Assembly: GCA_013399115.1 (NCBI GenBank)
Contig: VXAA01001508.1
Location: 451,507 to 515,506 of the forward strand
Source: Anseranas semipalmata
Lineage: Eukaryota; Chordata; Aves; Anseriformes; Anseranatidae
Direction: 5' to 3'
Length of the DNA stretch: 64,000 nt
Shown here: positions 34,337-45,560 of the stretch, one piece after another
Layout: each line of letters begins with the position of its first letter
Numbering within the stretch: the first letter of the stretch is position 1
Notes under the pieces: generated by a model
Told to the model about the DNA's origin: nothing
Databases searched by the model: none
Seen by the model: the letters and a program-made list of their open reading frames with translations, nothing else
Translations under genes and position numbers: made by a program

Positions 34337-37300
34337 TTACTGCTGTACTACACTGCCAAGGCTCCAGGCCTGGCAGGGCTACGTCTCATTGCTGGGGAAA
34401 GGAGAGCCTTGGGTGGATTTTCCCACAGTCTGTCACAAGAGGGTTTCATGAATAGAGGATGCAGGGTGAAATACAGAGCTGAGATACAGCCGCCACAGCT
34501 ACAGGAAAGTTTACAAGGCAGCACAAACCTGAGCAAGTGTAGAGAGTGCCTCTGTGGAATAATGCTCAAACTGGGGGAAAAAAACCTGTGCCAAGATGAC
34601 CTGAGGCACTTCTGATTGTTTGAGAAATGAAGAGTAATGAAGCCAAATGTTTCAAAGTTGGACTTCTATTTTATTTTCACTCTTCCACTAACAATGATCT
34701 TGCACTTCATCTCTTGGGTTCTGATCTAACAGTGCTTCTGCTTCCCGAAATCTTTTTTTTCCCTTTTGATAGATGTTTCCTTGAAACAACCCTTCTCAAT
34801 ATAAAAACACATTCCATTTGAGCAGTCACTAAAACTGTCTTAATGTCTCCACTCTTCACTTGAAAAAAAGCCCCAGCTTCAGCGAGGTGATTCTCTGCTT
34901 ACATAGAGGTAAATACATCTGTGTCAAAAACAGCTTAATTTAATGTCACTTCAGCAGTCATTTAACTCTGGTTGGCTGTCAGAAACCATCTCCTTTGCCT
35001 TGAATACTTGCCATTAACTTCCCATCAATAACTCCCTAATCTGTAACAATCTTGTGCTTTTTCGCCCCGCTCCTTTCATCAGCTCTCCATGGTCCTTTCT
35101 CCTACTCTGGGTGTTGCCCACAACTGTAGGGTCACAACTACAGTGGCTACAGGCTGAGAACTGGCACTGATTTTTCAAGATAATTTTTAGCATATGTGCT
35201 GCTGACATGCTCGTGCACACACATGACCACTGCGTCTTGCTGGAGGATACGTCACTGAATTGCCCTTTGCCATCTTTAGCTGTTTTTTTCTTTTTAAGGG
35301 ATGGTTCCTTTTGTAGAGAGACAGGCAATTGGCATACATGGGGGTACAAAAAAGTTGTTTTTTTCAGATTGGAAATGGGGACAGATGGAAACTGAGATCT
35401 ACATCCAGAAAATAAATTAAGTGTTGTAACAAATGTGCATTATAGTTGTGCATTATATTGTCCAAGACAATCCTCGATTAAGTTTCTGGAGGTACACGAG
35501 GCACAGGGACAATCAGATGTTTGCGGAGGGGATTTACAAAACCCATCAGGCTAAACAAGCTTCCCACTACTCAGCATGGTCAATTGAAAATACCAGAATT
35601 CAACCAAGCTCAAGTAAGGGATGTTATGACACAGCAAACTCACCCTGATCATGACTATGAGAACAAAGGATGTAAATTTTCTACAAATGCAGAGTAGAAC
35701 AGCATGTTTTTTCAGTACTCACCAGCTTCAGAGAAGCTCTGAAGACGCCACAGACTCAATCGTCTGAAAAGAGCATGAGAGCTTTTATGCAGGTGGCAGT
35801 TTATCAATCGATCATTGCTTTCATCAACAGCTTTTCATTCCTTGTTCCCATCAATAGGGACATCTCTGAAGGTTCGTTCCGATCAGGACAGACTAATTGG
35901 TACTAGAAAGTTCAGTGTTTGAAGATTGTATGATTAGGGAAATGTACAAATTCAATTTCTTTCAACCAGATTCAATTCTAATCTAATCAGAGAGATAGAA
36001 AACTCCAGTGTAATAATGACAAAGAAAATGACTTTGTTTCAGGCCATTTAAATGTCCCTTACTGCAAACGCTCCAACAGAAGAGGCTGTGTTTAGAGTCA
36101 GAGACAGGGTATTTGCTTTGAATTCAACGGCAAATGGGCCATTTTCTGTGTCTAAATTAACATTCTCTCTTTTTGAGAGAGAGAGAGAGACACCATCTAA
36201 GTCAAATGAGCATTTGTGACATTTAATAAAGCAATTATATCTAAAGGCTAGGGGCTTGAGATAGAATAGACTGGCTAATGTTGTCTCGAAATAGTCTTTC
36301 GATAAAGGAATGGTGCTCCTCTACAGGCTTCCAGTGACCTTGAACAGATTAAAACTGGTAGTGGAAAGCGCCTTCCATCAGCACAGTTAAGTCAAAACCA
36401 TATCTGAATAAAAGCAGATTATGCCTTCCCAGGTACATATTTCAAAAAAGCCTAAGGGATTGAGGAGCCACATTGGCTCCCAGGCTCTGAAGTGCTTGGC
36501 AGCATGGCCAAGCAGCAGCCCCAAGAAGCTGTACCTCCTCTTGGCTTGCTGTTGGCCGGCTTGCTTCGTACTGACAGAGGCAACGTGGCAGTGCTGCAAG
36601 GTCACAGGTGGCATTTATAGCCTGCAGTGAAACCCATGCCATGCTGGTAGACTGCTGCAGACACCTGAGCTAGCTAGTTTAAAATAAGCTTAGATCTATC
36701 TACATAAGCTTCGCTTGCTCCTTTGAATTTCATGATAACTCAATTCTAACACTGAGGGGTTCGAAAGGTTTGAAGATGGACTCTCAAAGCATGCTGAGGT
36801 TTTTGGAAATGTTACTGTTGGTATTACAGTAATGCCTGGAGTTTCTGAGCAGGTATCAGGGTTCTTGGAGCCACACAAGCATAAGGAGGATGTTTATATG
36901 GAGGCAGGATTTTGCAAAAGCAATCTGATTGGTCTAGCTGCTCTCCTGGAAATACAAAAAAATTCCTACCAAGCGCCATATCAGCAGAGCAGCATCTATG
37001 CTGAGAGCTCTTGGAGCGTCTCACCAGGTACTTGTTCTTGACTCAACAACAATAAAAATCAAGGAGGGGCCAAATTACAAGACCATGTTTGAGAAACTCA
37101 ACATACGAGTGACTCAGAGCTGGGTGATGAATCCGTGGCACAGCTGGAAATAAACTCCAGGAGTCTTGGCTGTACGACCACTCTTTCCTTGATGTGACAT
37201 CAGTTATTGTTAGAGCTGTGAAATTCCTTTTGCTGGCCTCAGAAGCAGCAGCTCATTTACTCACAGCACATTCAGCCCAAATGGTCCTGCATCGCTTCAG

Positions 37301-38554
37301 AGTGGTCTCATCACAATACACCTCGGCATCAACTGGAAATAACAATATGCATTGTCTTGTGCTGGTGTGCAGTCAGGGTCAGCAGAGCATTTCTTTTTCT
37401 TATACATTTTTAAAGTGTTTTTTCTTTTTTTGCCTGTGAGAGGATCTGGATTGACAGGTCTGGAGACCGAAGTCCTTAATTTAGCAGCAAAATAGGGGCA
37501 GAGTAGTTACAATATGAGCTTTAGTTCCATTCTAGCATTCTGTTGGCCTCAAATTTGGGCTGAATGGAGCAATGCTAAGTATAGGAAAAATTTGCCTTTA
37601 CTTCCTGACCTATCTAAGTGCCGAAGGGTTGGCTAATAGGGAGCTTGCTGGTTTTACTGGTGACACTGAGGTTTGATTTCAACCCGGTTGTCATCGGCTG
37701 AGCTATTAGTCACAAACATCTATTCTTGTTCTTTCTTTTTTCAACTAATAAAAACCCTGGCTGACAATAGCAACCCAGCTGTGAGCAGCTCGGCGCTTTT
37801 TCTCTGCTCCTGCACAACAAAGTCCACTTATTGCTCCTCTCGGTCTAGTCCTGTTCGCGGCAGCTCGCTCACCAAGCACCAAGCCTTGAGAACCTCAGCA
37901 GAGGTGGCCGTCTTGCTCTGACAACCGCAAGGACAAAAGGACAAAGCCATCCGCCTGTGTGACTGCAGTCAAGCCAAACCCTTTAGATCTGTCTTGCGAT
38001 GAGAACTTGGCCATTGCACAAGAACTCTCCTTCTGGCAAGTAGCAGCCAGGCTCAAAAATTGGCAAAATGGGACAAGAATTTGTCTAAATGACAATAAGT
38101 GTCTCTGACTAAATGTCAGAAATTTCAGAGAAATGACCTCTGATTATCCTATTGCACTACAGCACCCAGGCAGGCGTGTGATTATGAGCAGCAATAATCG
38201 ACACACCAATACCTGGCAGCCAGTGCCCCTGCGCAAGGTGCTGTGCAAATGCACAGCAGTGTTGCTCTGTTCATTAGCAACCTCCATTTTAATGCAAAAC
38301 CTTGGCAAAAAAGGCTTTCTCCAGGTATCTTGTCACTTGTTTGATGGCCTGCGGTTTAATCCTACATACCCTCCCCAGCCTGCCTCGCTCTGCACATCCC
38401 TCCAGCCTGGGTACCATGCTCTCTAGCAGAGACCCTTTGGCATCTCAGAGGAGCCTGAATCCTGTCTAAACTCATCCGGCAACGGGTCTTCAGCTGGAGT
38501 GAATGCTGTTTCTATTGAAAGGAACAGAAATTTTCTAAAAAATATCCTGATTTG
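34337..38554. other. Intergenic, no gene seen; contains (GA)8
   Basis: A perfect (GA)8 run lies at 36175-36190, preceded by CTCTCTTTTT, so the two can form a short hairpin. The CAATCGATCATTG stretch near 35815 is AT-rich and GATA-like. No coding, RNA or transposon feature is supported. The plus and minus ORFs at 36387-36642 overlap and are chance. Confidence 0.4.
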
Positions 38555-39245
38555 GTGCTATGAAAAAGCACCTTCCAATCTGAGTGTAGTTTAAATCAAT
38601 AAATATTACCATCACTTAATGACACTAAAATTTATTTCAGAAGAGAAGGTGAACCAAAATATTCAAATTTAATGGCCTATGAATGAAACCAGATTATCTG
38701 TGCATTTGATATAATCATCTAGATTTTATTCCATCCAATTGTTTGTTAATAAACATAGGCCCTACTATTGTAATTTAATGCTCCCAAATCATAGATGAGG
38801 GTAGGGGCTACCTGTGCTTTAAATCCTTAAATTATTATTTTTTTGGTTGTAAGGATTTCAATGCCCTAATATCATTTTCAGGAGCAGTTTTTATAAGCTT
38901 CATTTGCATGTTGATTTTTTATAGTAATTATCAGTAAAAGGTCAAATATTTGCTTTATCTATATAATTCAATTTTAGAAATGCCTTTGGGATTCAAATTA
39001 ACTCCCTTGTAATATCTTCATTGAAAAAGAAGATTAATTATGCTTACAAGAAACCTAATTTGGCTTATCAGACCTTTAATGTTACAGGGATCGTTAATGC
39101 ATTTAAATTTAGGATTAGTAGAGTGATCCGGTTCTATTATTTTGGTGACTTTAATATTTGTCATTATTTTTATGCATACAGTTCCTTTTCCCTAAAGTGA
39201 AATTATAATGTCTATTATAAAGGAAATAAACATTATATATTGACC
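38555..39245. promoter_or_regulatory. Long AT-rich block, candidate conserved non-coding element cluster
   Basis: About 690 bp of strongly AT-rich sequence has no long homopolymer and many TAAT, ATTA, TTTGCAT and ATAAA-type cores. Examples are GTAATTATCAGTAAAAGGTC near 38923, GAAGATTAATTATGC near 39029, TAATTTGGC near 39056 and CAAATTAACTCCC near 38994. It lacks recognisable transposon sequence. This pattern is typical of ancient enhancers in avian gene deserts, but only alignment can show it. Confidence 0.25.
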
Positions 39246-39956
39246 TTAGTAATTATGCTTCTGCTTTTTAAGAGTGCATAAAAAGATGTATTTGTGACTC
39301 ACATATAAATTCAGCACTCGGGCAGTAAGTGGACTCCTGGCAGTAACACTGCCAAGCTGATCAGCAGAGGAAGACGTGGGAGCGCCGGCAGGGCCAGGCT
39401 GCAGGGTTCGTGGTGGTATCGCAGCGAGGACCCTGGGAAGGAAGAAGTGAGCTTCCCAGACATGGTTCATGAAGATGCTGATCATGGGCTGAGTGATGCC
39501 AGCCCCAGCCCAACTGCACCCATCCTGCCTCTCCGCCTGCCTCCTGCTCAGGCTGCTTGCTGCACGTGCAGGGCTGCTGAGCGACCAACACTGGGGCTGC
39601 TGGGAATATCCCAAGGGTGCTCGGCTCCAGTGTGGTTGCAGGAGTTTTTCAGCTGCTGCCATTGTCTTTGTTGGGAGCAGAATCAGAGAAATAGCAAGTG
39701 CTTTTGAGGATTCTGTCTGCAGGCCTGGGCTCATCCCATCTGCCTGAAAACACCCAGCATCCACCCACTGGTCTTTCTGCCCTCCAGAAATACTCCGCAC
39801 AGCCCACAAATCTGGTTTTCTGGGTAGCTGCAGGGGTTAACCCAGCTGGCGGCATGGGGAAGAACTGGGAGTGCTCCAAAGCTGCTATTGCTGTATAAAC
39901 CTCTAACTGCATTAATAAACACATCTCAGCGCTTTTCTACCTGTCTCCTCTCTGTC
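39246..39956. other. Intergenic GC-richer block with opposing ORFs
   Basis: The minus ORF at 39246-39809 (187 codons) overlaps other ORFs on both strands. Its sequence is Ala-, Ser-, Gln- and Pro-rich and has no domain. I regard it as non-coding. It directly precedes the minisatellite. Confidence 0.4.
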
Positions 39957-40240
39957 TTAGTTATGCCATGCTTGTTGGTATGGGATGCGATTATTCATGC
40001 CATGCTGATTGCTGGGATTTTGGGTTATTTATGCCAGGCTAATTGCTGTGGTATCGCAGTGTTCATGCTAAGCTAATCACCATGGCATTGGATTATTTAT
40101 ACTGAGCGCACTGCTGTGGTATTGGGTTATTTATGTTGAGCTCATTGCTAGGGTATTGCGTTATTCATGCCGTGCTTGTAGCTGCGGTGTCGGGTTATTT
40201 ATCTTGTGCTTATCCCTGTGATATCTGATTATACTGATTA
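39957..40240. repeat. 34-bp minisatellite, about 8 diverged copies in exact register
   Basis: Units begin at 39957, 39991, 40025, 40059, 40093, 40127, 40161, 40195 and (partial) 40229. Every step is exactly 34 bp. The consensus is roughly TTATTTATGCCATGCTNATT followed by GCTGTGGTATTGGG. Copies differ by many substitutions but no insertion or deletion is needed to align them. The 34-bp length is not a multiple of three, so the array is not a protein repeat. No similarity to a transposon was recognised. Confidence 0.9.
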
Positions 40241-40719
40241 AACCAGTTGCTCCTTTTGGTAGGTTATTCCATTGTCTGATCCAGTATCAGAGAGAAAAAA
40301 TATCCCTTCTCTGCTCTTCAGATCAGCTTCACAGTAATATTTTCTTTTGGTTGGCTCTCTTGAAACTTGCTGGCAGTGCAGCTCCACCACCGAGCTCAGA
40401 TTTAGAGTCTCTGGGAGGCTGAATAAGCAGTGAGGATGTGCTAGCACTGTCAAGGCTGCCCGCTCTTGTACCAGCTCCATCTCTGAACTGGTGTTTCTGT
40501 AGCCACGTGATGGAGGTTATAAGCAGGGTCTCACTGCTATCTGGACAAACAGATCTGCTCATGTTCTTGAGTTCTGCTTTAGACTTGCTTGCTTTCTTCC
40601 CTTCTTTAGCATTAGGACTCCTGCAAACCACCATCTTGCCACTACCTTTCCTCTTTGTAGAAGTTTCTGAGAATGCTATGCAAGGTGATCTATTTCTGCA
40701 ATTCATTTTTTGCCAGCTC
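40241..40719. other. Intergenic, no gene seen
   Basis: The minus ORF at 40329-40808 (159 codons) runs into the CR1 fragment and so is not a gene. No other feature is supported. Confidence 0.45.
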
Positions 40720-41000
40720 CATAGAATCACAGAATCATAGAATATCCTGAATTGGAAGGGACCCACAAGGATCACTGAGTCCAACTCCTGGCTCCACACA
40801 GGACACAAAAATCAAACCACATGTCGAGAGCATTGTCCAAATGCTTCTTGAACTCCGGCAGGCTTGGTGCCCTGACCACTGCCCTGGGAGCCTGTTCCAG
40901 TGACCGACCGCCCTCTTGGTGAAGAACCCTTTCCTAACATCCAACCTGAACCGCTGCTGACACAGCTTCATGCTGTTCCCTCAGGTCCTGTCGTTCCAAA
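40720..41000 (-). mobile_element. CR1 LINE 3' fragment (about 280 bp)
   Basis: Read on the plus strand, it begins with CATAGAATCACAGAATCATA, the reverse complement of the CR1 terminal repeat. It continues through GGAAGGGACCCACAAGGATC, CAACTCCTGGCTCCACAC and GGGAGCCTGTTCCAGTGACC to GTTCCCTCAGGTCCTG. The element is thus on the minus strand and 5'-truncated. It shares subfamily-specific wording with the copy at 26346-26818 (the AAATGCTTCTTG, TGGCTCCACAC and CCCTGGGAGCCTG segments), but it keeps three bases at the GATCC position that the other copy lacks. Confidence 0.95.
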
Positions 41001-42490
41001 TCCATCCCTGTTGATCTGAATGGCATTGCTGTCTTTGGCAGTTTGCAGGTAGAGCACCATGAGTAAACCAGCCATTCCTGGACCTTGCTGCTTGGCCTTT
41101 CGGTGACTGGTATTGGTCAGAACACAGAACAAGATTTGTTGTCCTCGTAGCACTTGAATCCAATGATTGCTCAGAATTGGGATAATTTCAACTTGTAAAG
41201 TAGCAGGACATCTACATGCAAGTGAGGTATGCGATGCATTAAGCCCTTTAATGCTTGAGAAGAAAATACAGCCAGGACTTTTCACCTGCTCACTCACCAG
41301 ATATCTTACACCCCCTAATGCCTACTTAAATTGCATACTAGAGATAAATCTGAGTGAGTCCAACTGTAACATGCACATTGTCATATAACTTTGCAGTGCC
41401 TGATTGTCCAATGCAGCTGGATGATGGATGCTCATCCCTTTTTAAGGCCAGATCTACCATATCTTTATCCTTCAGCTACTCTAGTTCTTGAGTAATGATG
41501 GCATTACAGGTCCACTTTGTAAGTGATGATCCTGAGAGTGACCAAATCATTACATGCTGGTGCGAGTAGGGGCATTCGATGTGCTTATTTTTCTCCTCCA
41601 GCTCTGCAAACGCAGCAGGAAGAGGGAAGATGCTGTCATCTGCAGTTCCAGGAGCAGAGGCTGATCCCTTGGCAAAAGGACTTTTATTTGCTTGTGGGAC
41701 TGCAGCAGCAGCAGGGCTTGTGCCAAGGAGCAGATATTTGGGCTTGAAAGATGCCTTTAGATGCATACACACAAAACACTGACCCAGGAGAACCAAGGCT
41801 TAAAACACTTCATCTACCCTCAGCCACTGAAACTGTCCTGGATATCTATGTACAGTGGAAGAAGCAGCTCTCTGCAGTGCTGTCCTCTCCTCAGCTTTGA
41901 GAATCCTCACCGATCATCCTTATCTGGATGCCTAACTTTGGGAAGAGATTAATTTCATCCCTAATTGACGTGCCCAAGGTCAGGCAGAACGACTCAGTCC
42001 CTGCATTGTTCAGTCTCCCCCAGCCCCCTTCATTCCTGTCCATTGCTCCAGCTCGAGCTGTGGCTGCTGGTCCTCTCTGCCAGCTACATGCAAATCAAAA
42101 TGATCAGCTTAGTGGCGCTTGTGTTCCTTTAAATCGTTTCCAGGATTTTTGTGCATCAGTGACTCAGTACTATCTATGTTTCAATACAGCAAACTTTAAA
42201 GGTGCTTAATACATTAAAAAAATAAATCATTGCAAGAAATAAGCACTGATGTTAGCTTAGGAGAAGATCTTTTAAAGTGTTTTTGTTTTGCTAACAGAAT
42301 GCTGCTATGTATTATTCATTACAGCTTCTGAGATTTAATTATTATTAGTGCTAGTGATGATTGCTGGAAAAATAAACTGTAGCAGAAGGTGTCCGTCATT
42401 GTATGAAGGGCATGTATATGTTGTATAACTCGGTATACCCATTTGCATTAATCTCATTAGTTACTCACAAAGCAACTCCTGAACTGCTCC
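41001..42490. other. Intergenic, no gene seen
   Basis: The (CAG)n-like CAGCAGCAGCAGG at about 41703 is short. ORFs at 41476-41796 (-) and 41523-41782 (+, two frames) overlap one another. Nothing is recognised. Confidence 0.45.
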
Positions 42491-42730
42491 TTGCTGGGGA
42501 GCGCAGTGGGCGCAGAAGCGAAGGGACACACCTGCCCCACTGCTCTGCCCCCTGTGCTCCGGCCCCACGTGCCTCCCTGCTCCCGTGCCATCCCTGAGCT
42601 AACTCAGTCTGTCCCTGGCTTCTTGCACATGCTGCGTCTGTACCTGGGGTTCCTTGGCTGCTTTCAGCCCCCCGGGCAACCCTTCCCATCCCGCCCAGAG
42701 TCAGCTGCGACGTCGAGGCTCTCTCAGCAG
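42491..42730. promoter_or_regulatory. CpG-dense GC-rich patch with CACGTG and GACGTC motifs
   Basis: About twelve CpGs occur between 42499 and 42720. A CACGTG E-box lies at 42566-42571 and a GACGTC (CRE-type core) at 42709-42714. ORFs on both strands here (42465-42842 minus, 42491-42808 plus) reflect the GC-rich composition. No exon or TATA box is recognised, so it may be a distal element. Confidence 0.25.
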
Positions 42731-44739
42731 ATAAAGTTGTTCTGTCAGGAGCAACCCCTGCTATCTGGCTGGTGGCTCGAGGCAAACACAGGAAAGCTGC
42801 TGGAGTGAGTTTAAGAGGAAATCTTGATTCAGCAACAAGCAATGCCTTTTAGCATGCTCTAAAAACAAGACACAAAACCTTGCAGGTAGAGCATTCAAAG
42901 GCGCTGCCGTTCCAAGGTCTCTCCCAGCCTCAATCATTGTGATTCAGAGATGATTGGTATTTTCCTCACTATGCTTCAGTGTAATGCAATCCAGTGTAAC
43001 TCGGTTCAGCCCTGCACAGTACATTATCCCTTATCACACCAGCCACACAAATGACATCTTGCAGCATTTCCTGGGATTAAATAGCACAGGGCTGCAAGTG
43101 CTTGTGTCAGGAGCTGTGGTGGGGAGGGAGGGGGCAGCATACCTTTCGCCCCTCCCTGCTCTGGTGCAGCTTTACATCCACCCTTCTCATTCACCCCAAG
43201 CCCTCTACAGAGCTTGGAGCCTCTCTGCTGACACCTAATTTACCCAGTGACTTGAAAGTCTCATTAATTGCCTGCGAGATCTTGCATGGCCTCTCACTGA
43301 GATACCAGAACCTCCTGTGATCTCTGTGCATGGGTTTTGACAAAAATACTGAAGATACATTGCCTTTCCATTTAGTAGCTCTGACATCCTTGGCTCCACG
43401 TTTCAGGCTCTCATTAGAGTCCAGAGAGAGCAGGAGAAGAACGTGAGTTCTTCAGACTTAAATTCAACCTCTCCCATTTAGTCTTATTTGACCTTGCTAA
43501 ATCACTAGGTCACTAGATCCTTTGAAGATTCATTTTTTTGCCATCTGCTCTACTAGGAGAGAGGGAGCCAGTTTCCTCAGGCTGAGCATGTTAGAGTTTA
43601 GGAGCTATTTGGACACAAGTGGGTACTGAATAAGGACTGGGACAGGGTGTAACAATATTTGCATGACAAAATAACCTGTAAGTAGTCCAGAGGTTAAGAT
43701 AGGAAACAGAGAGTCAGGATGTCCTTTGAATATTTGCAGGCTCACAGGGCAGTACTGCAACAGATTAAGCTTGGTGTTAATCAACAGATTAAGCTTCGTG
43801 GGTTTGGTCTTTCCTACTACATGGCACTTCTTGGTCAGCCCTCTTCTTAAGCCCCCTCTATGTCTCAACAGACTTTGTCCAATGCCTCTGTGAGATCCAT
43901 TGCCTCCCATATACTCGCCATATCTTCTACTTCTTAAAGGCATCCCCTTCAAGTGAACAAAATGAAGGCTGGAAAAACAGACAGGGAGCTACCACGGATC
44001 AGGAGGTAGCCTGAGAGACACCTCCTCCATGACGGGCACGTAGATGTTAATGGGCCCAGTGTGTGCAGTCCCTAACTGCAGAGGCTGAACAACGTTCAGT
44101 GAAATGTAGAGGCCTACAAGGCCCCAAAGAAGGGAAGAGCGCTCTGCTAACATGCTTTTCTGCTCCAGCTCCTATTCTGAGATGAATGCATTAGCTGCGC
44201 AGAAGCACGTCAGAAGAGAAAAAGCAAAAGATTAAGGAAAGACAACACCTAAAGAAATTATGGGACAGCAGGACTGAACCAAACCAGGTATCCATCAGGG
44301 AGGTAGGATACAAAAGAGGTTTGATATCCTTGTTTTGCAGTAGATAACTTGAACAGAAAGACACGTGCTGAAACCCTAACTATTTCAGCATACTCCTGCA
44401 ACACAGACATAGAGTTTGATGCTATTTACATTGTATCATTATAGAGATGAGTTTTTAATAGTTAATATCCTGTCTCCTATGCACAGACATGGGGGACATT
44501 GATCACATTACTCCTGCGTTGGCCCAAATATTTGGATCCAATTTTCCCCTCTCTGTTTTATGTAGGTTTCTGGGCTGCTGTCTTTAGCCTCCCCGGTGGC
44601 AGCATAAAATCTTTACTGGATTTTACATTGCCCTTCTACACATAGAACAACTGCTGTCTTCAGCAAAGATTGAATGAAGATCTCAAGATTTAGCCCAGCA
44701 GTTTTCTAATCTGCTTCTGGGACCCTTTAGAGTGAAAGA
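42731..44739. other. Intergenic, no gene seen; one 24-bp tandem duplication
   Basis: CAACAGATTAAGCTT occurs at 43758-43772 and 43782-43796, a 24-bp tandem duplication of about 1.6 copies. It lies inside the minus ORF at 43605-43952 and gives that ORF a repeated N-L-L-I-N-T-K-L motif, but the ORF has no other support. Confidence 0.4.
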
Positions 44740-45560
44740 CAGTAGATAAATATGAGATGGTTGGCTGAGGGGAGCGCGGGCGGCAGGCAATGTATTGCTA
44801 CAGGTCGTAACTCAGCGCTTCTCCACTGCAGCAAGTAGCCCACTCTGTCCTTGGAGCCATGACGCCAAACGTTTTTATTGGGACTTGCGTGTTTAAAGGC
44901 TGGAGCTAATCTCATAAAACGGACGTGTAAAGTGCTGGACATTTACACTTGGATTGTTGAAAGCATATGGTCATGGGGCCATGGAGGGTGTTTCTCCAAT
45001 TCTAACGCAAAAATATGCATTGCATCTAAATTGACACTGAAAACTGACCCGAGCCTGGTATTAGAGAAGATTAAATTAACCCCCAGCAATAGCTCCATAT
45101 TACAAAAATGGTTAGATCTTAATAAATTGAAAATGATAACAGCGGCAAAAGCTGTACATTTTCCCTCGTGTTCCTTTATTGCTGTAACACTTCTTTCCAG
45201 TTTGTTGCTTCCGTGGGTTTTATTAGCACATTTCAGTGGAGTAGATTTGCTCTGAAGTGATAAAAGCCGACTGTAATCAGAAAGCTTTATGTTATCTGCA
45301 GCAAACAATGGTAAATGCCACCTGAGAAGGGCTCCGTTCAATGCCTTCATTACTGTGATTAGTCTAAGACGCTGGAAGATAGCAACAAACTTCAAACTTG
45401 CAGATAACAGACTTTGTTAAGAACACAGTAAACATCGAACACCCTGTACTTCACCCAGCAAAGAGACATCTCCGCTCCGAACGCACCCATGCCTAATCAA
45501 TACTCCGCGGAGCGAGCTGTGCACACTGTATAACGAGGTCTCCCACCTGTGCTCGTGGTG
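44740..45560. promoter_or_regulatory. Candidate conserved regulatory element with retained CpGs
   Basis: An AT-rich core (about 44880-45420) is flanked by CpG-rich shoulders. The left one holds AGCGCGGGCGGC and GACGCCAAACG (44770-44870). The right one holds CTCCGCTCCGAACGCAC and the palindrome CTCCGCGGAG (45468-45512). Inside are a CATATG E-box (44964-44969), ATATGCATTGCAT (45013-45025, POU-like), AACAATGG (45304-45311, SOX-type) and several TTATCTG GATA-type sites. The interval 44943-45255 is open on both strands (ORFs 44878-45255 plus and 44943-45395 minus) despite its AT content. Neither protein is recognisable. Confidence 0.3.

Noticed and set aside
36750..36770. GGTTCGAAAGG as a tRNA B box
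   Set aside because: The consensus end does not fit, and no A box or cloverleaf arms are present at the right distance.
39246..39809. 187-codon minus-strand ORF as a gene
   Set aside because: No domain, low-complexity Ala/Ser/Gln/Pro content, overlapping ORFs on both strands, and no splice or poly(A) context.
40329..40808. 159-codon minus-strand ORF as a gene
   Set aside because: Its beginning lies inside the CR1 fragment, so it is a chance read-through.
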